Source: Membranipora membranacea (lineage: Eukaryota; Bryozoa; Gymnolaemata; Cheilostomatida; Membraniporidae). Taken from it: DNA of 64,000 bases. The position numbers and the translations under genes are program-made. A model generated the notes under the pieces. It was not told the origin of the DNA. It worked only from the letters and a program-made list of their open reading frames with translations, and did no database searches. Position 1 is the first letter of the stretch, and each line of letters begins with the position of its first letter. Shown here one piece after another: positions 11,876-24,500 of this stretch. The DNA lies in contig OU612069.1 in assembly GCA_914767715.1 (NCBI GenBank), positions 25,603,387-25,667,386 of the forward strand, in the 5' to 3' direction.

Positions 11876-14800
11876 TTACACAGGTTCACATATAGGCTCA
11901 GGCACTGGTGTAGTTATGAAGTTTGGTGCGGGGATTGGTACCATGCCCACACCAGGAGATACTCTAGGTATGGTACTGTGTGGTGTTAGTGGTACCTCAG
12001 TAGAGTAGCCATTAGGCATGCTGTTTGCCTGAGTGCCTCTAGCATGGCGTGGAAAATGCTGCCTTTTTATATTCTCATACATAGCTGACAATTCTTCGGG
12101 ACCTGGAATAAAGCAAAAAGAGATAGTCTACACAATGCTCTCATCGGGTGATACACAAAGCTGTTATAGCTGATATTAGAGGACATGTTATAACTAATAT
12201 TTAGTTGGAGAGCATAGTTTAGAAAGCAGAGGATGACAACATTATGAGCTCAAATATCGGGTAGTGATACCTTAGAATCCGAGATTTGTGGCAGCTTAAA
12301 CCTGAAGTCTTAAGTAACAGAACACACCAGGTTAAAAGTAACACCATACCGTACTGAGCAAGCATTTCACTGTTTTAATCCCGTAGCTTTTACAAATACA
12401 AAATAACCGCTGGTACAAGTGTATGACTGCCATCAACAAAAATGCTAAAATACAGTAATTGTGCAAGCCTGAGGAACGATGGGATAAAGAATAAGGAGTA
12501 TAAATCTTGGTACCTTTTCCTTTGACGACAGTCCTAGCTTTAGTAGGGAAGTGTACACCGGCTGCCTGCTCTATAAGAGGCGCTGTCTCATTGTAGTGTC
12601 TGTCATACGTCGTCGCTGAGTGTATCATCTTTTTACGTTGCGACGCATTTGGAGCTGCGGACAAAAAAGCAATAACATATGCATGAGTTAAACTAAATAA
12701 AATATGATTAGTATCTAGATGAAAGCAGCCTGGAGAAAACTTCTTGCTGATGAGTTCACGGAAAATACAAGACATCGCCATAAAAGAGTATTTTGTTTGT
12801 CCTCAAATTGAATCATAACATAAAGGGATCTGACAGTCCCATTTAGTTGCAGCAGGGCCCTGCTAGCACCCTCCCCCTTTACTAGACTTGTTCAAAGTCA
12901 ACTATTTAAACTGTTATCACTTACTTATTCCGACCAGTAGCCTATGTCTATCATGTCCGGATTCACCGAATCTTTTCGTGTTGTTTCCGAGCACTCGCGC
13001 TTGGTTCGGTTTTTGGTAGGAGATTCTTTGAGCAGAGTCTATAGTGTAGGGTACGTTTGATTTCCAGTCCATCGGTACATCAGCAAACTCTGCTGGCATG
13101 TAACCTGTAAATAGAATAATACAAATGTGAATAACTATTCCGAAGTGATGGATCACTACTCCTGAATTCCTAAGTTAATCCAGAGGACGAAGATCTCACA
13201 TAGATTTAGTCATAGATCTACTTTCCTGGGAGCTTCATGTTCATGTTACATTGTGGCAGTGTTGTTAACTCTGTTATTGATAATGGGTCATTATGACCAA
13301 GTTTGCAGAACAAGCAAGTTCCCCTAGTATATATCTGTTAAGAGGCTGTCAGATCAATATTGTCTCACTGGTCTGCAAAGCTTCCTGCTGCCGATATACC
13401 TACCTACCGTAGATGCTTAAAAATTTGAAAATTACTACTAGCTAACATTCAGGCACCATCTTTATTTTTCAACTAGCAAAACTAAACTCTAGCTCATATT
13501 TAGTCCTCTAGGGAAAGAGCCAGAACTATCAAGTTCTTACAAGACAATTAGAACAGAAAGCGTAACTCTATCACAGTTACTTACCTGGTGGAAGCCCTTT
13601 GAAGTCAGACTGATATATAGATTTAGTTTTTCCTCTCATGACTTTATCAAAGTCCTCGTTAGTGAGTACAGGAGGTCCGTGATCGGAGTGATCGTCTGTC
13701 CCGTTATTACTCCTACGTGTCGGGTACTTCCATACCATGAAAGCCTGAAATCAATAAAAAGTTTGTATTGAGTGTCACTTGCCTAGTTTTTACATTATGT
13801 GATAAGTGGCATTACCTCCTGTTTTAATCAATACAAGCAGTGTTAACTCTGAATATGTCCTCATTGCCATTCAATTCCTAAGCTGCCTCGATATGTTTTA
13901 GGGCTACTATTTTGAATCAAAGCCAAGGACTTCAAGAATGAGTTGTTTGATAATTGAAATCTGTATTATTCACAAGAAACAACTGCATAGTTACATACCT
14001 CAGAGGGATGGGGGTTGTTTCCGCCACCCCACAATCTACCGTTAGGAGTTGTCTTAGCTCCTGTGTATTCTTTGTTATAAGTTGTCTCTTCCCGTAGCGG
14101 TGAGCTTGCGAACTTCATGTGTGACGGCGGCCTGTCAAATATTATACAGTATTAGAAATATTCTCATTATCAGACTGATCTTTGTTGTCTGTCATTTTAT
14201 GAAATAAAGGTTTCGATCAAACTTGCAGAGCAACCTTGTTTGTCTGAATTAATTAAAGCTCCTTCTGATATATTTGAGGACAATTATGCTGCAATTGTGC
14301 CAAATTATCAGAGTTCTATTTGCATTCATTATTAATCAATACCAGTGATCAAAGGAGTAAGACGTAATAAAAGTACGCATATATTGCTGGTCTGATGGTC
14401 TCAGAATTCTGATTCGATATGAGAAATATTAATTATAGACAATACCCAAATCAAGGTTACACTAATAAAATGTAACTGCTAATATACGATATCTATAAGC
14501 AACTATTTCTTGGGTGCAAAAATAAACAGTTCAATCTTTGATATGTGAGACTTTCCCTCTTTGAGTTTGCTCGTTGAAAATGAAGGTAAATATTTTTTTT
14601 GCACATTGCCATTGTAGATAATGTTATGTTACTAAACTAGTATACTAGGAAGTCATTGATAATTACCTGTCATGCAGAGAACATTGGGCATGAGCCGAAA
14701 TTATTTAAATGGTTCAACGATATAGAAAAATGGGATGAACCCCACCCCCTTTTCAGAAGGGTCCCAATTAGTTTTCATGTAGATGCCCTAGCTATCTTTC

Positions 14801-16686
14801 CGCTCATGACCGTGGATTCATCGCCACTCTGTTGTCTCATGAAGAGCTCAGACCCTAAATTAGCCGGTTCATCGCCGTAATGATCCATAGCAACTAGCTG
14901 TGTTGTGCAATGTTTTGGATGTAACATGATAATCAATCTTTGAGATATTCGTGATATTTAATCTTATCTTCTCTTGTGTAATAAGCTAATTGGTACGTCA
15001 GTACAGATACTAACATTCATCTAACACTATTAATGGTACTGAGAAGTTGGTTTTCTGATTAAATCCCTGAGGATTATGTCACTGAATACCTTCTGTTTGG
15101 CAATCACCATGGGCACGGTGTGACTTCTGATCTTATAGTGATCTTGTCAGACCTTGAAATGTGTATATCAGCCAGTATCTATCACTACTAACTTAAAAGC
15201 CCTGAAGATTTATAGAAACGTGCCAGATCCACTCTTCTTATGTTTAACTTAAAACTTTCTGGGAAAATTTGAACAACGCTGTGGCAACAAATAGTGATTC
15301 CCTATCTTCTATAATGCACACTAAGACACGACTCAAAGACACTTACCTTACACTCATTTCCTCTGGCTCATCTTTTCTATAGAATTCATGTTTGTATGAT
15401 GTCTGGTAAGGATTGAATGTGGATCGGATCATCTTAGTGTTAGCCACGTCCGCGGTGTAAGGTCTTCCATTATTCATGGTGTTAGCTGCGGATAACTTCT
15501 CTGCCTCACGACGGTATACTGTGTCAGTCAACTGAAATAAGAGATTTCTATGGTCAATGGTAATCTCGCCCGAGACAAACATTTATATGTATCTAACATG
15601 GCGGTAGTGATGATATTGCCATTGAAGCAAGCATGACCATGGGGGTTGATTGCAATATCAATAGCCCCTGCACCTCTACTATTTATCAGTGCCATTCCAA
15701 TCCATGGTGAACACAGCTATTAAAGCGTAGAGTTCATGGGCCAACATGTGTAGGTCTAGTTTTCTCTTGTATTGAACAATACAATGACAACAAAGAAGCT
15801 ATAATTACCTACACCTACCAAGGGTACAGAATTCTGAAAATATACAAACAAATTAGAGTAGCTTACCTCTGTCTAGGAGGGTACAGTCAGCGATATTAAC
15901 TGCTGACCTTTAGTGTATAACTATTTTATATGATGCCGATTAATAAATAACATTGACCGTTGTAAACAATAGCTGGTTGCCAGACAATCCCCAAAGGAGA
16001 ACTCATCAATTATGCCGATTGTTATTGATTTCAGAAGATCTCATTGTTTTTGCTGACACAATGTAAAGTCTGACAAGTGTTCTTTTGTTTGCCAATTATT
16101 GAATATAGTGCCAGGGAGACAGCTAGAGAAAAAACCTTTGTGATGCTGCTCATTGACAATCCATCAGTGTGAATTTGGCAGCGCACCTTGCTAGATGTGG
16201 AAAGTATCAGTTTGCCAGCATCGTGGGATGCCAGAGATTGACATGCTGCCACAAGAGCGACAGCAATGTAATTTTGGATAGACATTGGATACGTTCAAAC
16301 AAATAAATGCATCTCAAAGGGATCAGTCGTCTCAGCTTATAAAAATTTTGTTTTGCATGATTAGAGTAGATAAATAATGATTAAAATGTGAGGAATGCAG
16401 GTGATGGCAGGCATAGCACTAAATAAGAGCGCAATGATAATTCAAAATTAAGTCTTACCATTTGCATTGTTGAGCTAGGTCTGCAGCCTTTTCTGCTTCC
16501 AGGAGTTGAGCTTCTTTGTCTGTAACTCAAAGCTGGGGAGAAGGGAACAGGATTTCCACCTTGTCTGCTGGCCCCAAGTCCTACTGTAGCTGAGTATGGT
16601 CTTGGTTGGTAATCTGGAGTAGCAAATCCATGCTGACCCATAATTGGTGTCATTGTTCTGTGCAATAGATTGTCAATAGGGGACAT
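11876..16686 (-). CDS. Probable ciliary/sperm microtubule-associated (inner-protein-like) protein
   Basis: Seven exons on minus encode about 417 residues: 16686-16459, 15531-15347, 14131-13999, 13744-13585, 13104-12925, 12654-12514 and 12102-11876. Phases agree at each junction. The protein is Pro/Tyr/Arg-rich, soluble and of low complexity, without an enzyme domain or membrane helix. Its striking feature is a spaced motif: TSYKHEFYR (about residue 121), TTYNKEYTG (about 155), SIYQSDFKG (about 225) and TTYDRHYNE (exon 6). Short Tyr-x-x-acidic-aromatic motifs of this sort are typical of axonemal microtubule inner proteins and SAXO/TEX-type proteins. A role on ciliary or flagellar microtubules is inferred from this style only; no exact orthologue was recognised. 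It is divergent from the GTPase gene at 18540. Confidence 0.75.
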
Positions 16687-17800
16687 GATGACCTTTTATT
16701 CAGAATGACAACCGATTTTGTTACACCTAATTAACTCTAATTCCTCATCGAAATCCAATAAATACTTCTTTCACAGTCATGTAATAGCAGGAATTCATTT
16801 TAATCCATAGCCTGGAGAACTGATTATCTTCTTTATGTACATGTTACCATGGTAGCAAAGGCCATGTGCACTTTATAACCCGGAATCTTAAAAGCATAAA
16901 CAAACAAAGTTTGGGGTGTATTCCCAGATTTCACAATGCAATATAGTGCTCTAGTTTAAGGGCTATGTTTCCTCTATAAACCGGATGCAGCCAAAACTAT
17001 CAAGGTAAAAACAGGTGCTCTCTCATCAACCCTTTCTAAGAAAGTTTCTTTTACTTCTTGATATAACAATCCTTGGCCTAAGATGATCAAATGAAAAAAT
17101 GATTTGTTTGCAGTTTTGGTGACTCTATAAAGATATATTTGTGTGAGTGTGGTAAAACCAGCAATCCATCTAGGAGTTATATTATTGTCTAAACCATCTA
17201 GTACTAAAAAACATTGTTGTCCTAATTACTCATAGCTAGATGAAATGCCTTGATTGAATCAAGGAGTTGGAGAAACTCTTACTCTGACTCCAAATCCTTG
17301 ATTGAATAAAACTTTATTTATAGTGTGAACAAAGACTCATTGGTCTAAGTGCATGGATCTTCTTATAAGATGGGCTAGGACAGGCCTACATATTTGCCTA
17401 GTTCCTTTTTTAGCTCAAGAGTGGGTTTAAGAACATTCTTTAACTCTGTCGCTCAATTACTCAATCACAGGTGATTGTATTTGATATTGTCGTTAAAGAA
17501 CTGTACTCAATACTTTGACAAACCACTAAGGTCTTTGGCTCTGTGGAGAGGATCCCTGAAGCCTCTTGGTGTAGTTCTTATTGAATGTTGAAGAGATTGT
17601 AAAATATTTAAATCTCATATCTGGCTATGTCTTTAAGAATGAACTGGTAGCATGTGTAAGCCTGGCAAAATCGAAAACAAACCGTATTCTACATTATCTG
17701 GTTATCAGAGCAGTTTAACACATAAATGTGAACAATAATTGCAACTTCTGCTCATGTTGGAGCTTATGCATTATACAATAAACGTTTGCAATTAATTCTG
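16687..17800. other. Divergent upstream region
   Basis: This lies between the starts of the ciliary-type gene (minus) and the GTPase gene (plus). It presumably holds the promoter of the former. No coding exon or recognisable core promoter was found; the minisatellite follows directly. Confidence 0.5.
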
Positions 17801-18366
17801 CGGCAGTGAGTAAGCACCTGCGGCAGTGAGTAAGCACGTTGGATTCTGCGGTGGCAGTGAGTAAGCACGTTGGATTCTGCGGTGGCAGTGAGTAAGCACG
17901 TTGGATTCTGCGGTGGCAGTGAGTAAGCACGTTGGATTCTGCGGTGGCAGTGAGTAAGCACGTTGGATTCTGCGGTGGCAGTGAGTAAGCACGTTGGATT
18001 CTGCGGTGGCAGTGAGTAAGCACGTTGGATTCTGCGGTGGCAGTGAGTAAGCACTTTGGATTCTGCGGTGGCAGTGAGTAAGCACGTTGGATTCTGCGGT
18101 GGCAGTGAGTAAGCACGTTGGATTCTGCGGTGGCAGTGAGTAAGCACGTTGGATTCTGCGGTGGCAGTGAGTAAGCACTTTGGATTCTGCGGTGGCAGTG
18201 AGTAAGCACGTTGGATTCTGCGGTGGCAGTGAGTAAGCACGTTGGATTCTGCGGTGGCAGTGAGTAAGCACGTTGGATTCTGCGGTGGCAGTGAGTAAGC
18301 ACGTTGGATTCTGCGGTGGCAGTGAGTAAGCACGTTGGATTCTGCGATGGCAGTGAGTAAGCACTT
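17801..18366. repeat. 31-bp minisatellite, 19 copies
   Basis: The unit contains CGGTGGCAGTGAGTAAGCAC followed by GTTGGATTCTG. There are 19 GTAAGCAC cores at 31-bp spacing, apart from the first one or two, which are shortened. Units are nearly identical; three carry ACTTTGG instead of ACGTTGG. As 31 is not a multiple of three, all minus-strand frames stay open by chance, giving spurious proteins of about 200 codons. It ends about 175 bp before the GTPase start codon. Confidence 0.95.
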
Positions 18367-18539
18367 TGGAATTTGCAAGGAAATGTTACAGGTTTGATAA
18401 TTATATTGTTGTAAATTTTTATGTGAATTGACAGGGAAGCTGCTTTTGTTTAATTCTTTAAAGAAACGATGGAGTAGTTACTGAATCAGCTGAATTCAAA
18501 GAGGTAACCCTAAGAAGTGTGTATAGATAAAACGACACT

Positions 18540-21500
18540 ATGGGGGCGAGCTGCAGCAGTGCAGAGCTTGTTCAAAATGGTTAGTAACATGATACATCGT
18601 AACGGCATTGACATTCTCATGATTTTCAAATGATATGTTCTGTAAATTAACCTTGTAGAAGAGTACATGAGCAGTCGTCTCTAGACTTTGATGTACACTG
18701 ACTTATAAACCAGGCCTGGTGTTGTGATTTAGTCATTGGTGTGAGGACAGAACTCTTCTATTCTTGTTGGTTGAATTAGTTGTTCTCAATGATGAACAAA
18801 ATTTCATGAGCTTCTTGAACTGAACTGATTGAAGGGCAACTGTGACAAAGTGTTAATTCCTAAAAGCTGAAAGCTTTGGCTAGACTTGCCGTTCAATTCT
18901 AGTTCAAAGTCACTAACTTGTGTTATAAAATTCTTCCCTTTTTAGATATGTTGAATGAGTTTCCCACATTCAAAGTGGCCATTGTCGGTAAGTTATCTCA
19001 TAATGTTCTTGGCCTAATGAAAAATGTTCAGAGGTGACAAAACCGAAAAGCACATAACACACAACTACTATCAATTTGTTAGTAGGTAGACTATCCATCA
19101 CCCCTTCTACTGGCATGTCGCCCTTTGCTGGTCGTAGAGGGATGCAACTCTAACGCTTCACAAATAGGGATTAACTTGATCTCCATGTCATCTCCAATTA
19201 TCTTACATGTTATTATTATTCCTGAATTCCCAACTGACGTATATCTTAAGGTCATGTGTTTATTTCCAATTATAGGAGATTCACACACAGGCAAGACAGC
19301 AATATGTAACAGATTTGTGAAGAACTGCTTCTTCAAAGATTCCTTACCTACAAAGCGGGTTGATATAGGTGAGTGAGATACTAACCTTCCCTAATATGAT
19401 GACAATTTACCAGCTCCCCCTCTTTCTTTGAAATATGCTGTGGGGCCGCCTGCTATATATACCTGGTCTGAAGTAGTCTTGACTTGAGCTGCTATTTCAT
19501 AACGTAAGCTCTAACAAACATCACGTTATAGCGCCATGTAACATCAGCCAATCATAGCCAACAAGAAATCTCATAACTTATGTTGTGAGTGAAAAGTTGT
19601 CCCCTCTTAATGTGCCATTATGTCGTTTACTAGCAGCAATGTAAAAGATATTAAGGGTCCAACATTTGTGTTTACTGAGCGTTCTACTGTGACCATATCT
19701 AGTGAGTTGGCCCGAAAGGAGTGCGTAAGGAAGTTTGTAGATTTATCAAAGGGTTATTAGAAGACAATAACTCAAAATCCTACAAAAGGTTTTGTTCATT
19801 AATCCTACATTTATTTTCTGATAACTTTCTCTTAAATACTGAGATCACAATTCTACTTGAGTGAGTGAGTTGTGATAAAATAACCGATTAAGCAGCCACT
19901 ACTGCTAATACCGAGTGCAGTGTGAGAATACGGAAATTAATCTTTTTTTGCCTGTAAACCGTAGCTGTACAGCAATGTAACCTGCTACAAGACTGTGTGC
20001 TGTAGTTTGTAGAGCAACTAAATACAGCAGTAAATGTGAGCCATAATTTCCATTATATCAAGCCTGCGGGAAATGGCGAACCAAACCCCCGCACAGTCCC
20101 CACTTATATGGTATGTGACTTATATTAACAATGATGTACATATTACTCAGTGAACATAGTGAGGAGGATAAACTTACCCGATCATGTGATAGTATCTCTC
20201 ACTCTGTGGGACACTCCGGGTAAAGAGGATATCGATCTTACAGAGACTTACTTTAATGGACTGGACGCTGCAGTCGGTAAGATAGCAGTGGTTATCTGGA
20301 TCAGTATTTCCTTAGTCTAAGTGCTCAGACAGCTGCACCGCGAATTAGTGGCATTTATTGTATTGCAGCCGTCTGAGCACTGAGAGGCTTACCGGTAATG
20401 GCATTTCATTATCACCTGCCTACTGGGTGGGCGGTTAAATGGAACATGATAACTGAATGCCACTACCATCAAACCCAACACTTGCACTCCATGTGGTCAA
20501 AAGACTGGTCAGTTATGCGGATACTTTCATGGGGACTGTTTTACGATAATAACTTTTAATTTTTTCGAGTACCGTTTGGATTAACAGTGTGCAAAAGTAT
20601 TTGTTACTTATGATTTTCCATTGGTGATCTCTACTGGTATGGTACATCTTTGAAAGGTGAAACTGTTGTTGAGGTCCTGCTTTGTGAAAGAATTGGACCC
20701 TTGACTATTCACTAGTTTTATTCAGGGAATAACTTGTTTATAAAATCTGGTGAACCATCCAAATCTTTATTCTCAACTGCCTAATCAGGGTAGGGATTTT
20801 TAAGATAAAACCACCATGGTCAGAAATGATAATGGCTAAGAATTAAGCAGGCTTCGTGAGAAAGATATCATGAGTAACTGCTTGGGCGTTTGATCAGGCT
20901 ATACACATATAGATATTGTTGGTTTTCCGCTACTATGAGTTTGCCCAATAACTGATTTGAATTCATTTTTTCAATTTTTTACACTAATTTTGTAAACTGA
21001 TTAATTTTGCTTGTATTGTTTTAGTTGTGGTTGATGTGAGCTGTGATGACTCTATGGATATGGCTGGGTACTGGAAACAGCAGGTAATAAACACGCTTAC
21101 CAAACATACAGAAATGAGTACTGTGGACGCTCTCAGACTACCTATACTTCTCTTAGGCAACAAATATGACTTGGTAAGTGTTGATACTTGGCTCGGAGGT
21201 GGCTTAGTTGGCTAGAGCTCTTGACCTTATGACTTCTGGGGATCATTTGGCCCCTGCACGTATGCTCCGACCTGCCTACAAACAGAGAGCAATTTGGCGC
21301 AGCTTTGCCGTAATGCATATTATTGCCCATGACTTGTGATACGACTTGTGATACGACTTGTGATACGACTTGTGATACGACTTGGGAAATGAACCCCTGA
21401 TTATAACTGACATGCGAGTCAAACAAAGCTTGTGCTTTCAGAGTTGTCTGAGTTTGCATAAAAGTGACACAACTCCAAATACAATTTGGTAAAATGGATA

Positions 21501-24500
21501 TAGAACATCAGGAAGGCCAGAATTGTTGGTATCACATATCATTGCTGTGTATTGATCTCATGTGCGAATAGTTTAGACAGTGTAACCTAGTTACTCAAAA
21601 TGATTTTGTGTATCACTGACAGAATTAAAATTCTTGACAAGCTTTATCGTTTTCTCGGCGAAGAAACATGTTAACAACTAAACTTGGCAAGATAAAAACT
21701 ATGACTGGATATTTGGTTATGTTTTACAGATAGAAAAGGAAAAGCCTGAGTCCCCAACAAGCAAGGAGATAATGAAAGATAGGGAGAGTGGGAAACCTCT
21801 CGATCCTTTCATAGAAGATGACACAGAGGAACTTAAGCTAGACAAGGAGGATAAGTGGTATCCTCCGTGTGTAGATAAGATAAATCAGCTGACTGAACAG
21901 CACAAGTTCCTCGCCGGGTATGTTCTGGTCTTAACTTAGACTTCTCACCTACCTGCACTCAATCCAAGTCATTTCCACTCATGTAAATGTACATGTATTA
22001 CACAATAAAAGATGCTTAATATATTACACATTTATATTTACATAGATATATATGTACACAATTATATAGATGTCTTTATTTTAAACACATTAAGGTGTCC
22101 ATGACTTAATGGTAGGTTTTTCTAATTTTCGAGTGGTTATGCAGTTAAACAAAATATGTGGGTAAAATTTCATTTTGTATCAGATTACCGTGATCTTCAT
22201 ATCAACATAATCATACTCGCATAAAATTTCAAACCTTCATTTTGTGAAAAACTTGGCAAAAATGGTCAACAGTTTTGCAGCTTTCACAAAGGGAGTAGTG
22301 TCAAACAATACAAATGAAGCTACCCTGTATATGATAAGTAATGATATATCTTCTTTGATGCAGAGTGATGGTGTCAGCTAAAGAATCCGACGGCTCAATA
22401 GATCTGGCCATGCAGACTCTAATTAGACATTTAGCTGATAAACACCTTGAAGCTCTCTATGGTGAGGAGTACAGAAAGAAAGGCAAGAAGAAACACAGGA
22501 AACCCAAACCAAACAAAGCCGGTGTGGATACTAGTCTCAAGTTTACTGGTGTTGAAGAGGTAACCATCAAAAATTATCCCTACTCTGTGATTGAGATCAA
22601 GCTTACAAAGATGAGGTCCTCAATAACAGGGGGCCAATATATTCATCGCGACACTCACCGCACTATTTCATCAATAGAGATCATGCTGCCATAGCAAAAT
22701 TAAAAAAATAAGAATCTGCACCTTGTTCATCTTCATCACCAGATATTATAATGAAATATCTTGTTCATCAAAAATTTTCTCGCTTTCCGGCTCCCATGGA
22801 TTTTAGGTTAAAGCTTTTGTGTTCATATTAATTTTGTGGCAGATTGATGAGTATATAAGAGGTTGTGAGATTCCAGTTCAGCGTATAACAGAACTGAAGT
22901 CTGCTTACGAGCGCTCTCTGGATAATCTTAAGATGCAGTGTGCCGACGCTGAACTTATACCTGCAGAACATTACGCTAAGGCTACATTAGAACAATGTAT
23001 CACTGCACTCAAGTTAGCTATAGGAGACCATCTGTCTGTAAGTGGGCTAATTTACTAGTCAGGGCGGGTATCTGACCACCCTATGTCTCAAGAATTTGTT
23101 ATTTGTCTTTGAAACGTGATAAAACAAGCATGAGTGGGCGATTTGTGATGTTATTTCGAGTAATTTAGTTTTTTGTTGGTGGTTTGAATTTGTTCTCCTA
23201 TGAACTTCAATGTGTTCCATCATTTTCTTATTAACCATTCAAGCAGACCCATAATGAGTAGTTTGCTAAACAATTAATCAATAGTTGGTGTTGTTTTATA
23301 TTTCGCAAGAGAAAACTTTTATTGGCACTCGAAAGTCTTCTCTTGCAAAATGCCAAAAAACATGTGTATAGAAGAATGAAGTGTACATAATATGGGATAT
23401 TTAAATCTTTAGGATTATGATGATGTATTATAGTTGAGTAACAGTTCATTGATTGACTGTAATGCTGTTTCTTCAGATTGAGAAGACAGAAGGAGGTATG
23501 GTTAATCTGACTATACCAATAATAAAAAAAGAACCTCGTGGTGAGATAGCTAAGACTATGGATCGCTTCAATAAAGGGGTATGACTGATCATATGTAACC
23601 ATTATCACTAAATTTGTCCTTAAAAAACCTTATTCTGTTCCACCTCTTCAATGCCATAAAATCTCTCCAGAAACTCCCTCATACAACAGTGTTACCTGAT
23701 CCAACCGTCGCACACTTCAGACTACACTATTATGATATGTATCTCTGTTTTTTTGAGTCAATTTAATATCAATACCTATCATGTACCTGCCCTTATTAAT
23801 AGAAATTGAACACGGATTGTCACATCAAATTCCTTGTGATGGTACTCATACTAAATGAAGTAATTCACTCTCGGGCAGAGGGAGACAACTTCAGATACCC
23901 CTCCCAATAACCTCCTGATATACTGCACAGGTTCATATCAATATGAATACTCCACGAACACTCTCCTTCACATATTCCCTCCCAGTGTGTCTTATGTAAT
24001 TATAACCATCTATATACCTTTAAACAGCTCAACTTCCACAATGAGGTAAGAACACAATGTTGTGATACTACCACTCACCCATACATCCATGCACTGTGTG
24101 CGTTTTGTGAAAATATAGGTTTTCAATCCCTGGATGTTTTTTTGAAGTGTGCAAGCCAAGGATAATAATCCTGACACATTTGTCTAATGCTGCAATGTCA
24201 GCTTTATTTGTTTGGTGAGATCATGTTGCCTCGTATAAACAGAAACCAACCGTTTTATTTGATTATTTTTTTAATCTTATTATGTTTTTAATTACATATA
24301 TTTATTATGTGTATAATCTCATTGTCACATGCGTATGAGTTGTTTGAGTACAACACAACTTAACTTATTCAAAGTTAGTCTGAGCCACCCAGACTTTTGC
24401 CCCTCGCCCGACGGCCCCCCGACGAGGGAAAGTCATCACTCGAATTCAAATCACTCATAATTCAAAGTCATCACTCGATTAATGCCCATTCAGGTTATCC

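Noticed and set aside
17801-18366. Possible CRISPR-like array
   Set aside because: Units are directly adjacent with no unique spacers, and the genome is eukaryotic.
17715-18378. Three overlapping minus-strand ORFs of about 200 codons with LLTATAESNV repeats
   Set aside because: They are translations of the 31-bp minisatellite in all three frames; no non-repeat coding sequence or splice support.
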